Shown: positions 56,423 to 64,000 of the stretch, one piece after another
Position numbering within the stretch: the first letter of the stretch is position 1
Layout of the letters: each line of letters begins with the position of its first letter
DNA from: JAJOKK01 sp965370555
GTDB lineage: Bacteria > Bipolaricaulota > Bipolaricaulia > UBA7950 > UBA9294
Assembly: GCA_965370555.1 (NCBI GenBank)
Contig: CBDUVB010000005.1
Location: 14,840-78,839 of the forward strand
DNA: 64,000 nucleotides
Reading direction: 5' to 3'
Notes under the pieces: generated by a model
What the model saw: only the letters and a program-made list of their open reading frames with translations
Database searches by the model: none
Told to the model about the DNA's origin: nothing
Position numbers and translations under genes: made by a program

Positions 56423-57517
56423 ATGTACGAAGTAGGGTTTCCCAAGCAGGAAATCGATACCCCAACGCTCTTGATCGATCTTCCGAAGCTGGATCACAAT
56501 ATCGAAAAGATGGCCGCATTTGCCGATAACGCCGGCGTAAGCTTGCGTCCCCACATGAAGACGCACAAGTGCCCGATCATATCTCAGAAACAAATCGCGG
56601 CCGGGGCCATCGGAGTGACTTGCCAAAAGCTTGGGGAAGCAGAAGTAGCAGCAAAATCCGGAATTTCAGATATTTTGATCACAAATCAGATTGTCGGACA
56701 ACGAAAAATAGACCGCCTTGTAAAGTTAGCAAAAGGGGCCGATGTCAAAATCCTTGTCGATAACCGTCAGAACGTGGTTGAGTTGAGCAGGGCTGCTCGT
56801 GAAAAGGGGGTTGAGCTAGGAGTTCTGGTGGAAGTAGACGTTGGAATGGGGCGATGTGGGGTCCAACCCGGTGAACAGACGCTTCAACTGGTGGGATTCG
56901 TCCACAATCATAAATCGTTGAAGTTCATGGGGTTAGAAGGATACGAGGGTCATGCTTGTATGATTCCAAGCTTCAAGGAGAGAAAGGCGCGCACTCTTGA
57001 AGCCATGAAGCTGTTGGTGGATACAAAGGAGCTGGTCGAGGCAGCTGGTTTTGAGGTCAAGATAGTAACCGGAGGAAGCACGGGAACCTACATGATTACC
57101 GGTAGATACCCAGGCGTTACAGAGATTGAGGCTGGGTCCTACGCCACTATGGATAAGAAATACGCCAGTGTGGAGGGGGTGGATTTTGAGCCCGCTCTGA
57201 CAATCCTAGTGACGGTGATAAGCCGTCCAAAAGAGGGGGTCGCGATCATCGACGCAGGCTTGAAGGCGATGAGTGCCGATTTTGGGGTACCTGATGTCAT
57301 ATCTTGCAGAGGAGCAGTTCTTGCTGAGAACCTTTCTGAAGAACATGGGAAACTGTTATTGGAAGGCAATGCAAAACAGCTTCAGATCGGTGACAAGGTA
57401 GAACTTCTCCCAAGCCACGGATGTACGACTATCAACCTCTATGATCAGTTTGTAGTGATTCGAGACGACAAAGTACAAGAGATATGGAGAATTGAAGGCC
57501 GGGGCAAATTCACTTAG
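56423..57517 (+). CDS. D-threonine aldolase / D-3-hydroxyaspartate aldolase family (DSD1-like)
   Basis: 364-residue fold-type III PLP enzyme of the D-threonine aldolase/D-serine dehydratase-like group. The PLP lysine is Lys46 in LRPHMKTHKCP. The divalent-metal ligands His332 and Cys334 lie in LPSHGCTTINL, typical of this family. GAIGVTCQKLGEAEVAAKSG, VEVDVGMGRCGV and VTGGSTGTYM are cofactor-binding segments. Likely reaction: a D-beta-hydroxy-amino acid to glycine plus aldehyde; 3-hydroxyaspartate (giving glyoxylate) is an alternative. Start ATG 56423 with GGGGGAAGGACGGGAG upstream. It is the last intact gene before the right-hand mnmG repeat. Confidence 0.9.
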   Translation: MYEVGFPKQEIDTPTLLIDLPKLDHNIEKMAAFADNAGVSLRPHMKTHKCPIISQKQIAAGAIGVTCQKLGEAEVAAKSGISDILITNQIVGQRKIDRLVKLAKGADVKILVDNRQNVVELSRAAREKGVELGVLVEVDVGMGRCGVQPGEQTLQLVGFVHNHKSLKFMGLEGYEGHACMIPSFKERKARTLEAMKLLVDTKELVEAAGFEVKIVTGGSTGTYMITGRYPGVTEIEAGSYATMDKKYASVEGVDFEPALTILVTVISRPKEGVAIIDAGLKAMSADFGVPDVISCRGAVLAENLSEEHGKLLLEGNAKQLQIGDKVELLPSHGCTTINLYDQFVVIRDDKVQEIWRIEGRGKFT

Positions 57518-57640
57518 TACACTGCTCTGCTTATTTGTGAAGACGGTGATTTCGAGACAATTTGCTTTCTGATTGCGCAAGATACATGCAATACCAAGAC
57601 AGTCTTGGCGAGAAAGTGCCTCGTTTCAACAGTCTCTTTT

Positions 57641-58292
57641 CGTCCTCTCACGCGGGGAGGCGTTCATCGGGGTGATGATCGATGACCTAGTGACCAAGGG
57701 GGTGACCGAACCCTACCGCATGCTCCCCTCCCGTGCCGAGTACCGGATCACCCTGCGTGAGGGGAACGCCGATCTGCGCCTCTCGGAGATCGGCCACCAG
57801 ATCGGCCTCCTCCCCGACGAGCGTTACGAGAAGGCGCTCACCCGTGCTCAGGCTATCGGGCGACTACTCGATGAGCTGAAAAGCCGTCGCATCGGCCCGC
57901 AGGACCCATTAAACCATGTTCTCATCTCTCGAGGAACCACCCCGCTGACGGAGAATGGGTCGAGCCTGTACGACCTCCTTCGCCGACCATCGGTCCGCCT
58001 ATCCGACCTCCTTCCCCGCGACGGAATCCCGGAGGACGTCAGAAGCGAGGCGGAGATCGAGGCGAAGTATGCCGGGTACCTTGCACAACAAGAACGGGAG
58101 ATCGCACGGCTGAAGCGTTTGGAGAAGCTCATCATCCCTGTAGAGTTGGACTACAACCTGCTTTCAAACCTCTCCATAGAAGGACGCGACCGCCTCACGC
58201 GGGTGCGGCCGAGCACGTTCGGACAGGCATCGCGCATTCCTGGTATCTCCCACGCCGATCTGTCGATGCTCGCCATCACCCTACGCCACTGA
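57641..58292 (+). pseudogene. Truncated second copy of the mnmG 3' end
   Basis: Encodes the C-terminal ~216 residues of MnmG, from VLSRGEAFIGVMIDD to the stop, without the FAD-binding domain. It begins abruptly at 57641. Residue changes against the intact gene cluster at the end (RDRLTRVRPS against RDLLTQARPS). It is open in frame with 22 upstream codons, but these are unrelated and give no functional enzyme. It marks the right border of the catabolic island. Confidence 0.9.
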
Positions 58293-58656
58293 GCTTGATT
58301 TCTGCCAGCCAATCCACGCGATATCTGCAGTTCAGGCGTACGCCTTTGTACTCCAATGGTTGCGGATGCTGCGGCTTGAACCAAATTCCATTCTTCATGT
58401 CCTTCGTGTTCTTCGGGGTGAATTCTCTTTGGCATCCATCCCGTGCGAACCGATTAGAAGTCGCTATCCACTCGAAACGGCAAGGAACCAGTTTTCTCTC
58501 TAATAGAAGCGCTTTCCTAAGTCACCACAACCTCATCCTCGTCATGATCTTGCTCAACCGTCTCTGGCCTAACGGGGCCGCGGTGGGAAAGTTGGACCAC
58601 CTGATCTGCTAAGTCGGGAGTAAGGAGTCTGGTAAGATCACCTTGAGAGAAGAGAG

Positions 58657-58950
58657 GTGATCAAAGTGGGTAAGAAGGGGAAGAGGTACTCGCCTCGGTT
58701 TCAGTTCCAGGTAGTGCTGGAGGTACTGAAAGGGGATCGAGAAGCGACAGAGATTGCGCGGGCGTACAACATTCATCCCGTTACCGTATCACGGTGGAAG
58801 CAGGAGTTCCTGGAGAGCGGTGCAGAGGTATTCGGGAAGGATAGAACAGTAGCCCAATACGAGAAGAGGATCAGGGAGCTAGAGCAGCTTCTGGGGAGAA
58901 AGGAAGTGGAGATCGCCCTGTTACGAAATTTTGTGGAAGGCAGCTCGTGA
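58657..58950 (+). CDS. IS3-family transposase OrfA (helix-turn-helix)
   Basis: 97 residues: RYSPRFQFQVVLEVLKGDRE, helix-turn-helix TEIARAYNIHPVTVSRWKQE, and a C-terminal leucine-zipper-like helix (YEKRIRELEQLLGRKEVEIA). It binds the element's ends. Start GTG 58657 lies inside the right arm of a hairpin (GATCACCT/AGGTGATC, 58636-58662), which could restrain translation. Its stop overlaps the orfB start by four bases (GTGA), instead of the -1 frameshift usual in this family. Confidence 0.9.
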   Translation: MIKVGKKGKRYSPRFQFQVVLEVLKGDREATEIARAYNIHPVTVSRWKQEFLESGAEVFGKDRTVAQYEKRIRELEQLLGRKEVEIALLRNFVEGSS

Positions 58951-59873
58951 CGGAAGAGAAGGTGAAGCTGGTAGAGGAACACAAGGACCAATATGGCTTA
59001 AACACCTGTCTTGATGCGATCGAGCTGCCGAAGAGCACGTGGTACTACCAGAAGAAGGAGAAGGTCGCATACGAGGAGAAGTACAAGCACTTCAACGCGC
59101 CATTGCTGGATGGGATCAGAGCGCATCCAGCGTACGGATACCGGCGTATCCTGCCTGAACTGCGGGATCAGGGATATGAGGTGGGTGAGTTCGTAGTGCG
59201 GCGGTTGTTGAAGCGAGGGAATCTTGGTTTGTTGCGATCGATCAGGAAGCCGAAGCTCTCTCCACCACGCAAGTATCTTCAACAGAGTAGCAAGGGATGG
59301 AATCTGGTGAAGAAGATCGAGGATCCGGAGCCATTTCAGGTATGGTACACGGACTTCACGGAGATCTGGTATGCCGGTGGGAACAAGAAGGCGTACTTGA
59401 TGCCGATCCTTGATCACAACACGAAGTGGGTTGCAGGATGGGCAGTAGAGAAGCACAAGAACACAGCGTTGGCGTTGGAATCGCTCAACATGGCGCATGA
59501 GAATCTGGAGGAGGTAGGGGTGAGCCTGGAGGACCGCTTCCTCCATCACGACCAAGATTCGGTGTACACGGGATACAGATGGCTACAAGCCGTGTTAATC
59601 AGGGAGCGGGCGAAGATTTCCTTCTCGGAGAACGGAGCAAAGGGGAACACGTACATGGAATCGTTCAACGGGCATTTCAAAGGAGAGAACGGCAGCCTGT
59701 TCTTCGATGCAAGGAACATGTGGGAGCTGAGAAGAGCGATTGCTCTACAGATCCAATACTACAATGCACAGAGGAGACACTCGACGTTGGGGTATCTCGC
59801 GCCACAGACGTATATCAATCAAGAGGTGACCTTGCCAGAACCAGCCCTTGACTTAGCACTTCTTAGCTCCTAG
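58947..59873 (+). CDS. IS3-family transposase OrfB (DDE integrase core)
   Basis: 308 residues with the retroviral-integrase-type core. HTH_21-like part AHPAYGYRRILPELRDQGYE; DDE residues in WYTDFTEIWY (first D), HHDQDSVYTG (second D) and ENGAKGNTYMESFNGHFKGE (E). Typical end YNAQRRHSTLGYLAPQTY. Intact and probably active. GTG start overlapping the orfA stop, so the two proteins are made by coupling; a fused product would need a frameshift not obvious here. Confidence 0.92.
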   Translation: MTEEKVKLVEEHKDQYGLNTCLDAIELPKSTWYYQKKEKVAYEEKYKHFNAPLLDGIRAHPAYGYRRILPELRDQGYEVGEFVVRRLLKRGNLGLLRSIRKPKLSPPRKYLQQSSKGWNLVKKIEDPEPFQVWYTDFTEIWYAGGNKKAYLMPILDHNTKWVAGWAVEKHKNTALALESLNMAHENLEEVGVSLEDRFLHHDQDSVYTGYRWLQAVLIRERAKISFSENGAKGNTYMESFNGHFKGENGSLFFDARNMWELRRAIALQIQYYNAQRRHSTLGYLAPQTYINQEVTLPEPALDLALLSS

Positions 59874-60017
59874 AGTGGTGCAGGATTTCCACCGCATGTC
59901 CAACGCAACCGCGTTTAGTAGATTGTTGGGAACTAGGAACGCCACCATCGTACAGCAGTTGCAAGCTGGCTATTTAGTACCTAAAATTGGTTGTCCAGAA
60001 TTAATAACCGATCAATC

Positions 60018-63000
60018 ATGCAACTTTATGGTGGTTCTGTAAGCAGTAGTGTGCGTAGCCAGGTGATGGATTTGGATCCCAACTTGGCTTCCTGGTTATC
60101 TGTCTTTGAGTGTGATATTGATCTGCCTGATCGAGTTGTTGAAGACACCATCTGCTCCATACTAGACAACATTCTTTCGCGAGGTAAGCCTACCCTGTGT
60201 TCGCCATACGTTGAACAAGTGCTTGCTGAGCGGTTGCTCCTTACGCAAGAGCGAATTGCAGGGGGAAGTATTCACTTTGAGCTCGCTGAACCTCCCGATG
60301 ACAGAATACGTGATCTGGTACATCGTTCACTTGTGTGCATTGAACCTCGTCTACGGCACACGGGGCAACAGCTTGCTTCTTGCGATAGCGACGAGGAACG
60401 GGAATTTCTGCGGACAGTCCTACCGGACACTGTCGGAGCGTATGCTGTCCAGCTGCTGGAACCGCAACGCCCACTTGGCTCAATTGTCGGGAGTGATCGC
60501 TTCAAAGAACAGCGTGTGGATTTTGCGTGTGAGTTCCCTGTAAAGGGCAAGGGAATACGTGGCTTGGTGATCGAAATTGACGGAAGTCAGCATGATGAGG
60601 AACCTCAAGTAACTTTGGATGCACAACGAGATGAGGCTGTGAGTGCAGTTGGATGGCAAACTGTTCGCATCAAGACCAGAGAGTTATCGCGTATTTCTGC
60701 AGATAAAATTGCGCAATTGAGGAGTTTCTTCCACGGTGAGTATGCACAGCTAGCCTCCGAGAACTATCAAGAGCCTTTCTGGGAAAACGAACAGGCACGC
60801 CGCGTTTTTCAGCTTGTCTTGGTCCCTCTGACAGTCGCTAGAATTCAGAAAACGCTCGTGCAATTGATTCATTCCGGCGTGTTGTCCTTAGACGTACCTG
60901 AATGGAAGATTGTCATTCTCGAACGTGATATTCCTTGTGCCCGGTTAGCGGTAGAAGATTTCTTACAGCTAGTTCGCAATTCGCTGGCTTTGCGGGATAG
61001 AGCTCTTGCGCCCAGAGTGACGCTGCGTGCGTATTGTTCTGAGGAGTTTGCTGACCCCGAACTGAGTAAACCCGATGCTTCATTGCTGTTTGAATATCGA
61101 CGCGAAGTTGCGGGATTTCGCGTTGATCATGAGGTTGAGACCTTCGATGCAGATGTGTTCCTGGATATCGCTATGCTTGAACGGGCTGGTCTGACAACAG
61201 TTGAATCACTACTCAAGGAGCGCGTAGCTCCAAATGCTGTGACTGCCGTAATTCGCTTAGCTCATCATACTGAGGTAACTCGACGTGTTGCCAGTGCAGA
61301 GCCGGTCGCTTACCAACTGGACTCAGAGAAGAAAAGAGAATCGCTTCGTTACTTCTTTCGATACCTTTTCCGCAAGGAAAAATTCCGGGAAGGGCAATTG
61401 GATATACTCAAGCGGGCGTTGGCTCACAAGGATGTCATTGGCTTACTTCCCACAGGAGCTGGGAAATCGCTTTGTTACCAGCTCTCCGCATTGCTGCAAC
61501 CTGGGATTACTCTGGTTATCGATCCGATTAAGTCGTTGATGCATGACCAGGACGATCATCTCAAGGAAGCGGGCATCGACACCACAACCTTTGTAGATTC
61601 TTCCCTTAAGGGAGCCGAGAAGGCTAGACGCATTAAGCATTTCCAAGATGGGCAATTCCAATTCACGTTCATAACACCAGAACGACTTATGATCCAGGAA
61701 TTTCGCAATGCCCTGACTAAAATGGGATCAGGAACTTCTCCCAAGTGGTTCGTCTACTGCGTTATAGACGAGGCACACTGCGTTTCGGAGTGGGGCCACG
61801 ATTTTCGTACCGCTTATTTGCGCTTGGGAGAGAATGCACGAACGTTTTGCAAACCAGCTTCAGGCAACTTGCCCTTCATTGCTTTGACAGGCACAGCATC
61901 CTTTGACGTGCTAAGCGATGTCCAACGGGAACTCCATCTTAAAGATGACCACGCTATTGTTTCTCTGGAGTCGTACCAGCGCGAGGAATTGCATTTTGAG
62001 GTTATTACAGTTCAAAAGCCGCAGGATCTACTTGCAAGCAAGAAAAAAGATTGGAAGCCGGCGGCCAAGCAAAAGGAGTTATACCTTCTCAATTGGCTGA
62101 GGAAGCTTCCTCAGCAGTTTGGATATCAATTTGATGAAAATGGCGATTTTTACAAACGTAACGGAGAACGAACAAATTCCGGTTTGATCTTCTGTCCCCA
62201 TGTCAACTATGTCTTTGGAATCCATAAAGTGGCTACGTATCTCAAAGAGAACCTTCCACAGATGGCAGAGAGCATAGGTAAGTATGCAGGTAAATTGGAT
62301 CCCGTTTATCTCGAGAAAACTCAGCGCGGATTCAGAAACAATAATCTCGCATTGCTTGTGGCTACCAAATCCTTCGGCATGGGAATTGACAAGCCAAATA
62401 TCCGCTACACTCTCCACTTCAATATGCCACCATCCCTTGAAGCCTTCTATCAAGAGGCCGGCCGCGCTGGGCGTGACCGACATAAAGCTGTATGCACCTT
62501 GCTCTTCTCGGAGGAGTTTTCTGATAAAAGCTTGATACAGAGCTTCATTAAGGATGCATTCCCGGGAGAGGGCAAAGAGAAAATGGTCATATACGAACTG
62601 CTCAACGAGATTGCGTGGCCTGACCCTAAGAGACGTCCCGGTGGTGGTATAGAGAAGATTCTCAATACGATGACTGTCAACCAGACGAAGAGAGTCATTA
62701 TTCCGTTTGAGAATGGACGAATGAAGGCCATAGCCAAATATCTAAACAAGGATGAAAAGAAGGTGCATGATGCCTGTAAGTGGAGCTATAACGTAGAAGC
62801 ATTTGCAGGAAAGCTTAGAGTTCCAGTAAGCGCACAGTTGACAAGCGATTTCAGACACATACGAACCGAGTTAGAGACTTTCAAGGCTATCTATCGTTTG
62901 TCAGTAGTCGGAATCATTAAGGACTATACGATCAACTATAACGCTAAGCTCATTGAAGCAATCGTCCAGAAACAACCAGGTGATGAATACGTCGAGATAC

Positions 63001-63677
63001 TCACGGAATACGTATCGAGGTACATGTCTCACCAAGAGGCAAAGGGTGTACCAGACCAGATTATGCAGCAGAAGGGCAACACTGTACTACAAAAATGCTT
63101 AGGGTATTTTATCTGGTTTGTGTATGATCGCATTAAGAAGCGGCGTGAAGAAGCACTCGATGTCATGGAACGAGCGGCCCAAGTGGGGGCCTATCCTAAT
63201 GAGAACCCTGAAAAGAGCAAAGATGAATGTCAACGCGACTTCAGTGATTTTGTGTATAACTATTTTGATTCCTGCTATACGCCTGAACTACGAGAAAAAC
63301 TTTACGACTATGATCTCGACCTTATCTGGCAGTATATCGATGAAGTGAATGGAGAACCTGGTCCAGCGAAGCACTTGCAAGGCTCTTGTGATCGTCTTCT
63401 AGTTGAAAACCCCGATAATGCAGCACTACTTTTGCTGCGTGCGTACGCACGGATTCTTCTTGCGTACCACGCGGAAGATGTTATAAAGGACTTGCAGCGA
63501 GGTTTCGAGTTGTTTGAGATACGAATGGGACATTTCCCTGTAGTGAATGGGGCCTCCCAGCTTTATCGTGAAGTTGAGAAACAAGGCAATCTAGGGTTGC
63601 CTGTAATTGCCAGCGCAATGTGCAAGCTACATCTAAGCTGGCTTAGAGAGTTCAATCAGAGACTTGAAGGAGAGTAA
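60018..63677 (+). CDS. RecQ-type helicase fused to an N-terminal nuclease-like domain
   Basis: About 1219 residues, twice the size of RecQ. The N-terminal 200 residues contain RVDFACEF, GLVIEIDGSQHDEEPQ and AVGWQTVRI, the strand pattern of DUF559/Vsr-like PD-(D/E)XK nucleases. A middle region (about 230-450) has no recognised domain. The helicase core has LLPTGAGKSLCYQ near 475, VIDEAHCVSEWGHDFR near 585, FIALTGTAS, and FYQEAGRAGRDRHKA near 810. The long C-terminus (about 850-1219) lacks a clear HRDC domain. Start uncertain: ATG 60018 is used, TTG 59991 or ATG 60066 are possible. Size, AT-richer composition and the IS neighbour suggest a mobile defence gene. Confidence 0.85.
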   Translation: MQLYGGSVSSSVRSQVMDLDPNLASWLSVFECDIDLPDRVVEDTICSILDNILSRGKPTLCSPYVEQVLAERLLLTQERIAGGSIHFELAEPPDDRIRDLVHRSLVCIEPRLRHTGQQLASCDSDEEREFLRTVLPDTVGAYAVQLLEPQRPLGSIVGSDRFKEQRVDFACEFPVKGKGIRGLVIEIDGSQHDEEPQVTLDAQRDEAVSAVGWQTVRIKTRELSRISADKIAQLRSFFHGEYAQLASENYQEPFWENEQARRVFQLVLVPLTVARIQKTLVQLIHSGVLSLDVPEWKIVILERDIPCARLAVEDFLQLVRNSLALRDRALAPRVTLRAYCSEEFADPELSKPDASLLFEYRREVAGFRVDHEVETFDADVFLDIAMLERAGLTTVESLLKERVAPNAVTAVIRLAHHTEVTRRVASAEPVAYQLDSEKKRESLRYFFRYLFRKEKFREGQLDILKRALAHKDVIGLLPTGAGKSLCYQLSALLQPGITLVIDPIKSLMHDQDDHLKEAGIDTTTFVDSSLKGAEKARRIKHFQDGQFQFTFITPERLMIQEFRNALTKMGSGTSPKWFVYCVIDEAHCVSEWGHDFRTAYLRLGENARTFCKPASGNLPFIALTGTASFDVLSDVQRELHLKDDHAIVSLESYQREELHFEVITVQKPQDLLASKKKDWKPAAKQKELYLLNWLRKLPQQFGYQFDENGDFYKRNGERTNSGLIFCPHVNYVFGIHKVATYLKENLPQMAESIGKYAGKLDPVYLEKTQRGFRNNNLALLVATKSFGMGIDKPNIRYTLHFNMPPSLEAFYQEAGRAGRDRHKAVCTLLFSEEFSDKSLIQSFIKDAFPGEGKEKMVIYELLNEIAWPDPKRRPGGGIEKILNTMTVNQTKRVIIPFENGRMKAIAKYLNKDEKKVHDACKWSYNVEAFAGKLRVPVSAQLTSDFRHIRTELETFKAIYRLSVVGIIKDYTINYNAKLIEAIVQKQPGDEYVEILTEYVSRYMSHQEAKGVPDQIMQQKGNTVLQKCLGYFIWFVYDRIKKRREEALDVMERAAQVGAYPNENPEKSKDECQRDFSDFVYNYFDSCYTPELREKLYDYDLDLIWQYIDEVNGEPGPAKHLQGSCDRLLVENPDNAALLLLRAYARILLAYHAEDVIKDLQRGFELFEIRMGHFPVVNGASQLYREVEKQGNLGLPVIASAMCKLHLSWLREFNQRLEGE

Positions 63678-63681
63678 CCCT

Positions 63682-63957
63682 ATGAGCGATATCGCAACGG
63701 TGAATGACCACCTCGTTGAGCTAGAATCGGAACTGGAACGGCTTAGCAATTCTGTCGATGAGATCCATGCGGCAAGAGAAGCAGCCAGCAAAGTAGTGTC
63801 TGCGAGCCAATCGGTTCTATCGACTCTGGGGAAAGTATCGGTTGATTATCAAAAACTCTACAAATCTAATGAGGCAATAAATCATATAATCCACGATGCG
63901 GTAGATAGTATTTCAGAAGTGGATTTCCCTTCGCGATTGGATAAGCTAGTATTTTGA
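63682..63957 (+). CDS. Small coiled-coil protein, partner of the nuclease-helicase
   Basis: 91 residues, almost wholly helical, with heptad patterns (DHLVELESELERLSNSVDEI, ASKVVSASQSVLSTLGKV) suggesting a coiled coil. Start ATG 63682 is chosen because GAAGGAGAG lies 8-9 bases upstream, in the end of the helicase gene. It is certainly co-transcribed with the helicase. No family is recognised. A sensor or adaptor role in a two-gene system is inferred from position only. The final 43 bases of the window contain nothing recognisable. Confidence 0.65.
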   Translation: MSDIATVNDHLVELESELERLSNSVDEIHAAREAASKVVSASQSVLSTLGKVSVDYQKLYKSNEAINHIIHDAVDSISEVDFPSRLDKLVF

Positions 63958-64000
63958 TTCCTAAATAAACTTGCAATATCCAGGCGACAGGATAAACTCT

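Larger units (their letters stand above)
58591..59904 (+). mobile_element. IS3-family insertion sequence
   Basis: Contains orfA and orfB of an IS3-type element. Both ends begin GTTGGAC when read inward (58591-58597 and reverse complement of 59898-59904), giving short imperfect terminal repeats; further pairing is weak and no target duplication is clear. The element sits between the truncated mnmG copy and the nuclease-helicase gene. Bases 58293-58590 upstream hold no gene. Confidence 0.75.

Overview
The window is a bacterial chromosome segment, roughly 55% GC in core genes, from an anaerobe with a Gram-negative type envelope. Evidence: a pyruvate:ferredoxin oxidoreductase, an oxygen-sensitive tungsten/molybdenum aldehyde:ferredoxin oxidoreductase, predicted outer-membrane barrel proteins and one complete 16S rRNA gene. 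The 16S sequence and gene mix look to me like Bipolaricaulota (formerly OP1/Acetothermia) or another deep-branching lineage. That is an impression from reading, not a database result.

Core blocks. folP(partial)-yceD-ruvC-polA form an overlapping operon (1-4239) followed by two small genes. A second, minus-strand operon (14043-10511) runs ddl, MBL hydrolase, aminotransferase and tlyA with 4-8 base overlaps. A 16S rRNA gene (14303-15868) stands alone: it has its own promoter and its own flanking processing stem, and no 23S or tRNA follows before a Crp/Fnr gene. nifJ, hlyIII, tex, a THEP1-type NTPase, an outer-membrane protein, a PNPOx-fold protein, yjbQ, a large surface protein, tpiA-pgsA, a slipin and mnmG fill most of 20-41 kb.

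Accessory blocks. 4.8-9.4 kb is a mosaic: a live-looking toxin-antitoxin pair, a Fic gene lacking its normal N-terminus, an orphan PD-(D/E)XK-like protein, and C-terminal debris of at least four genes. 17.2-20.4 kb holds a SEC-C/TPR gene among gene fragments. 30.2-33.2 kb holds two coupled AlbA_2/GHKL-type ATPase genes and the tail of a restriction-modification enzyme. 40.8-57.6 kb is a 17-kb metabolic island: a polar amino-acid ABC transporter, a DapF/proline-racemase-fold epimerase, a class V aminotransferase, aldehyde ferredoxin oxidoreductase, L- and D-type threonine aldolases, a LarA-type racemase, a GntR regulator, an unusual enolase and glycerate 2-kinase. It can be read as uptake of a beta-hydroxy-amino acid, cleavage to glycine plus an aldehyde, ferredoxin-linked oxidation, and entry at 2-phosphoglycerate/PEP. 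58.6-64 kb carries an IS3-family element and a nuclease-RecQ helicase fusion with a small coiled-coil partner, a candidate defence module.

Unifying pattern. Three accessory blocks are each bounded by an intact core gene on one side and a duplicated 3' end of that same gene on the other (ybjQ 42 bp; nifJ about 420 bp; mnmG 652 bp). Almost every other gene fragment in the window is also a 3' end. This suggests that foreign DNA entered repeatedly by recombination within the 3' parts of genes.
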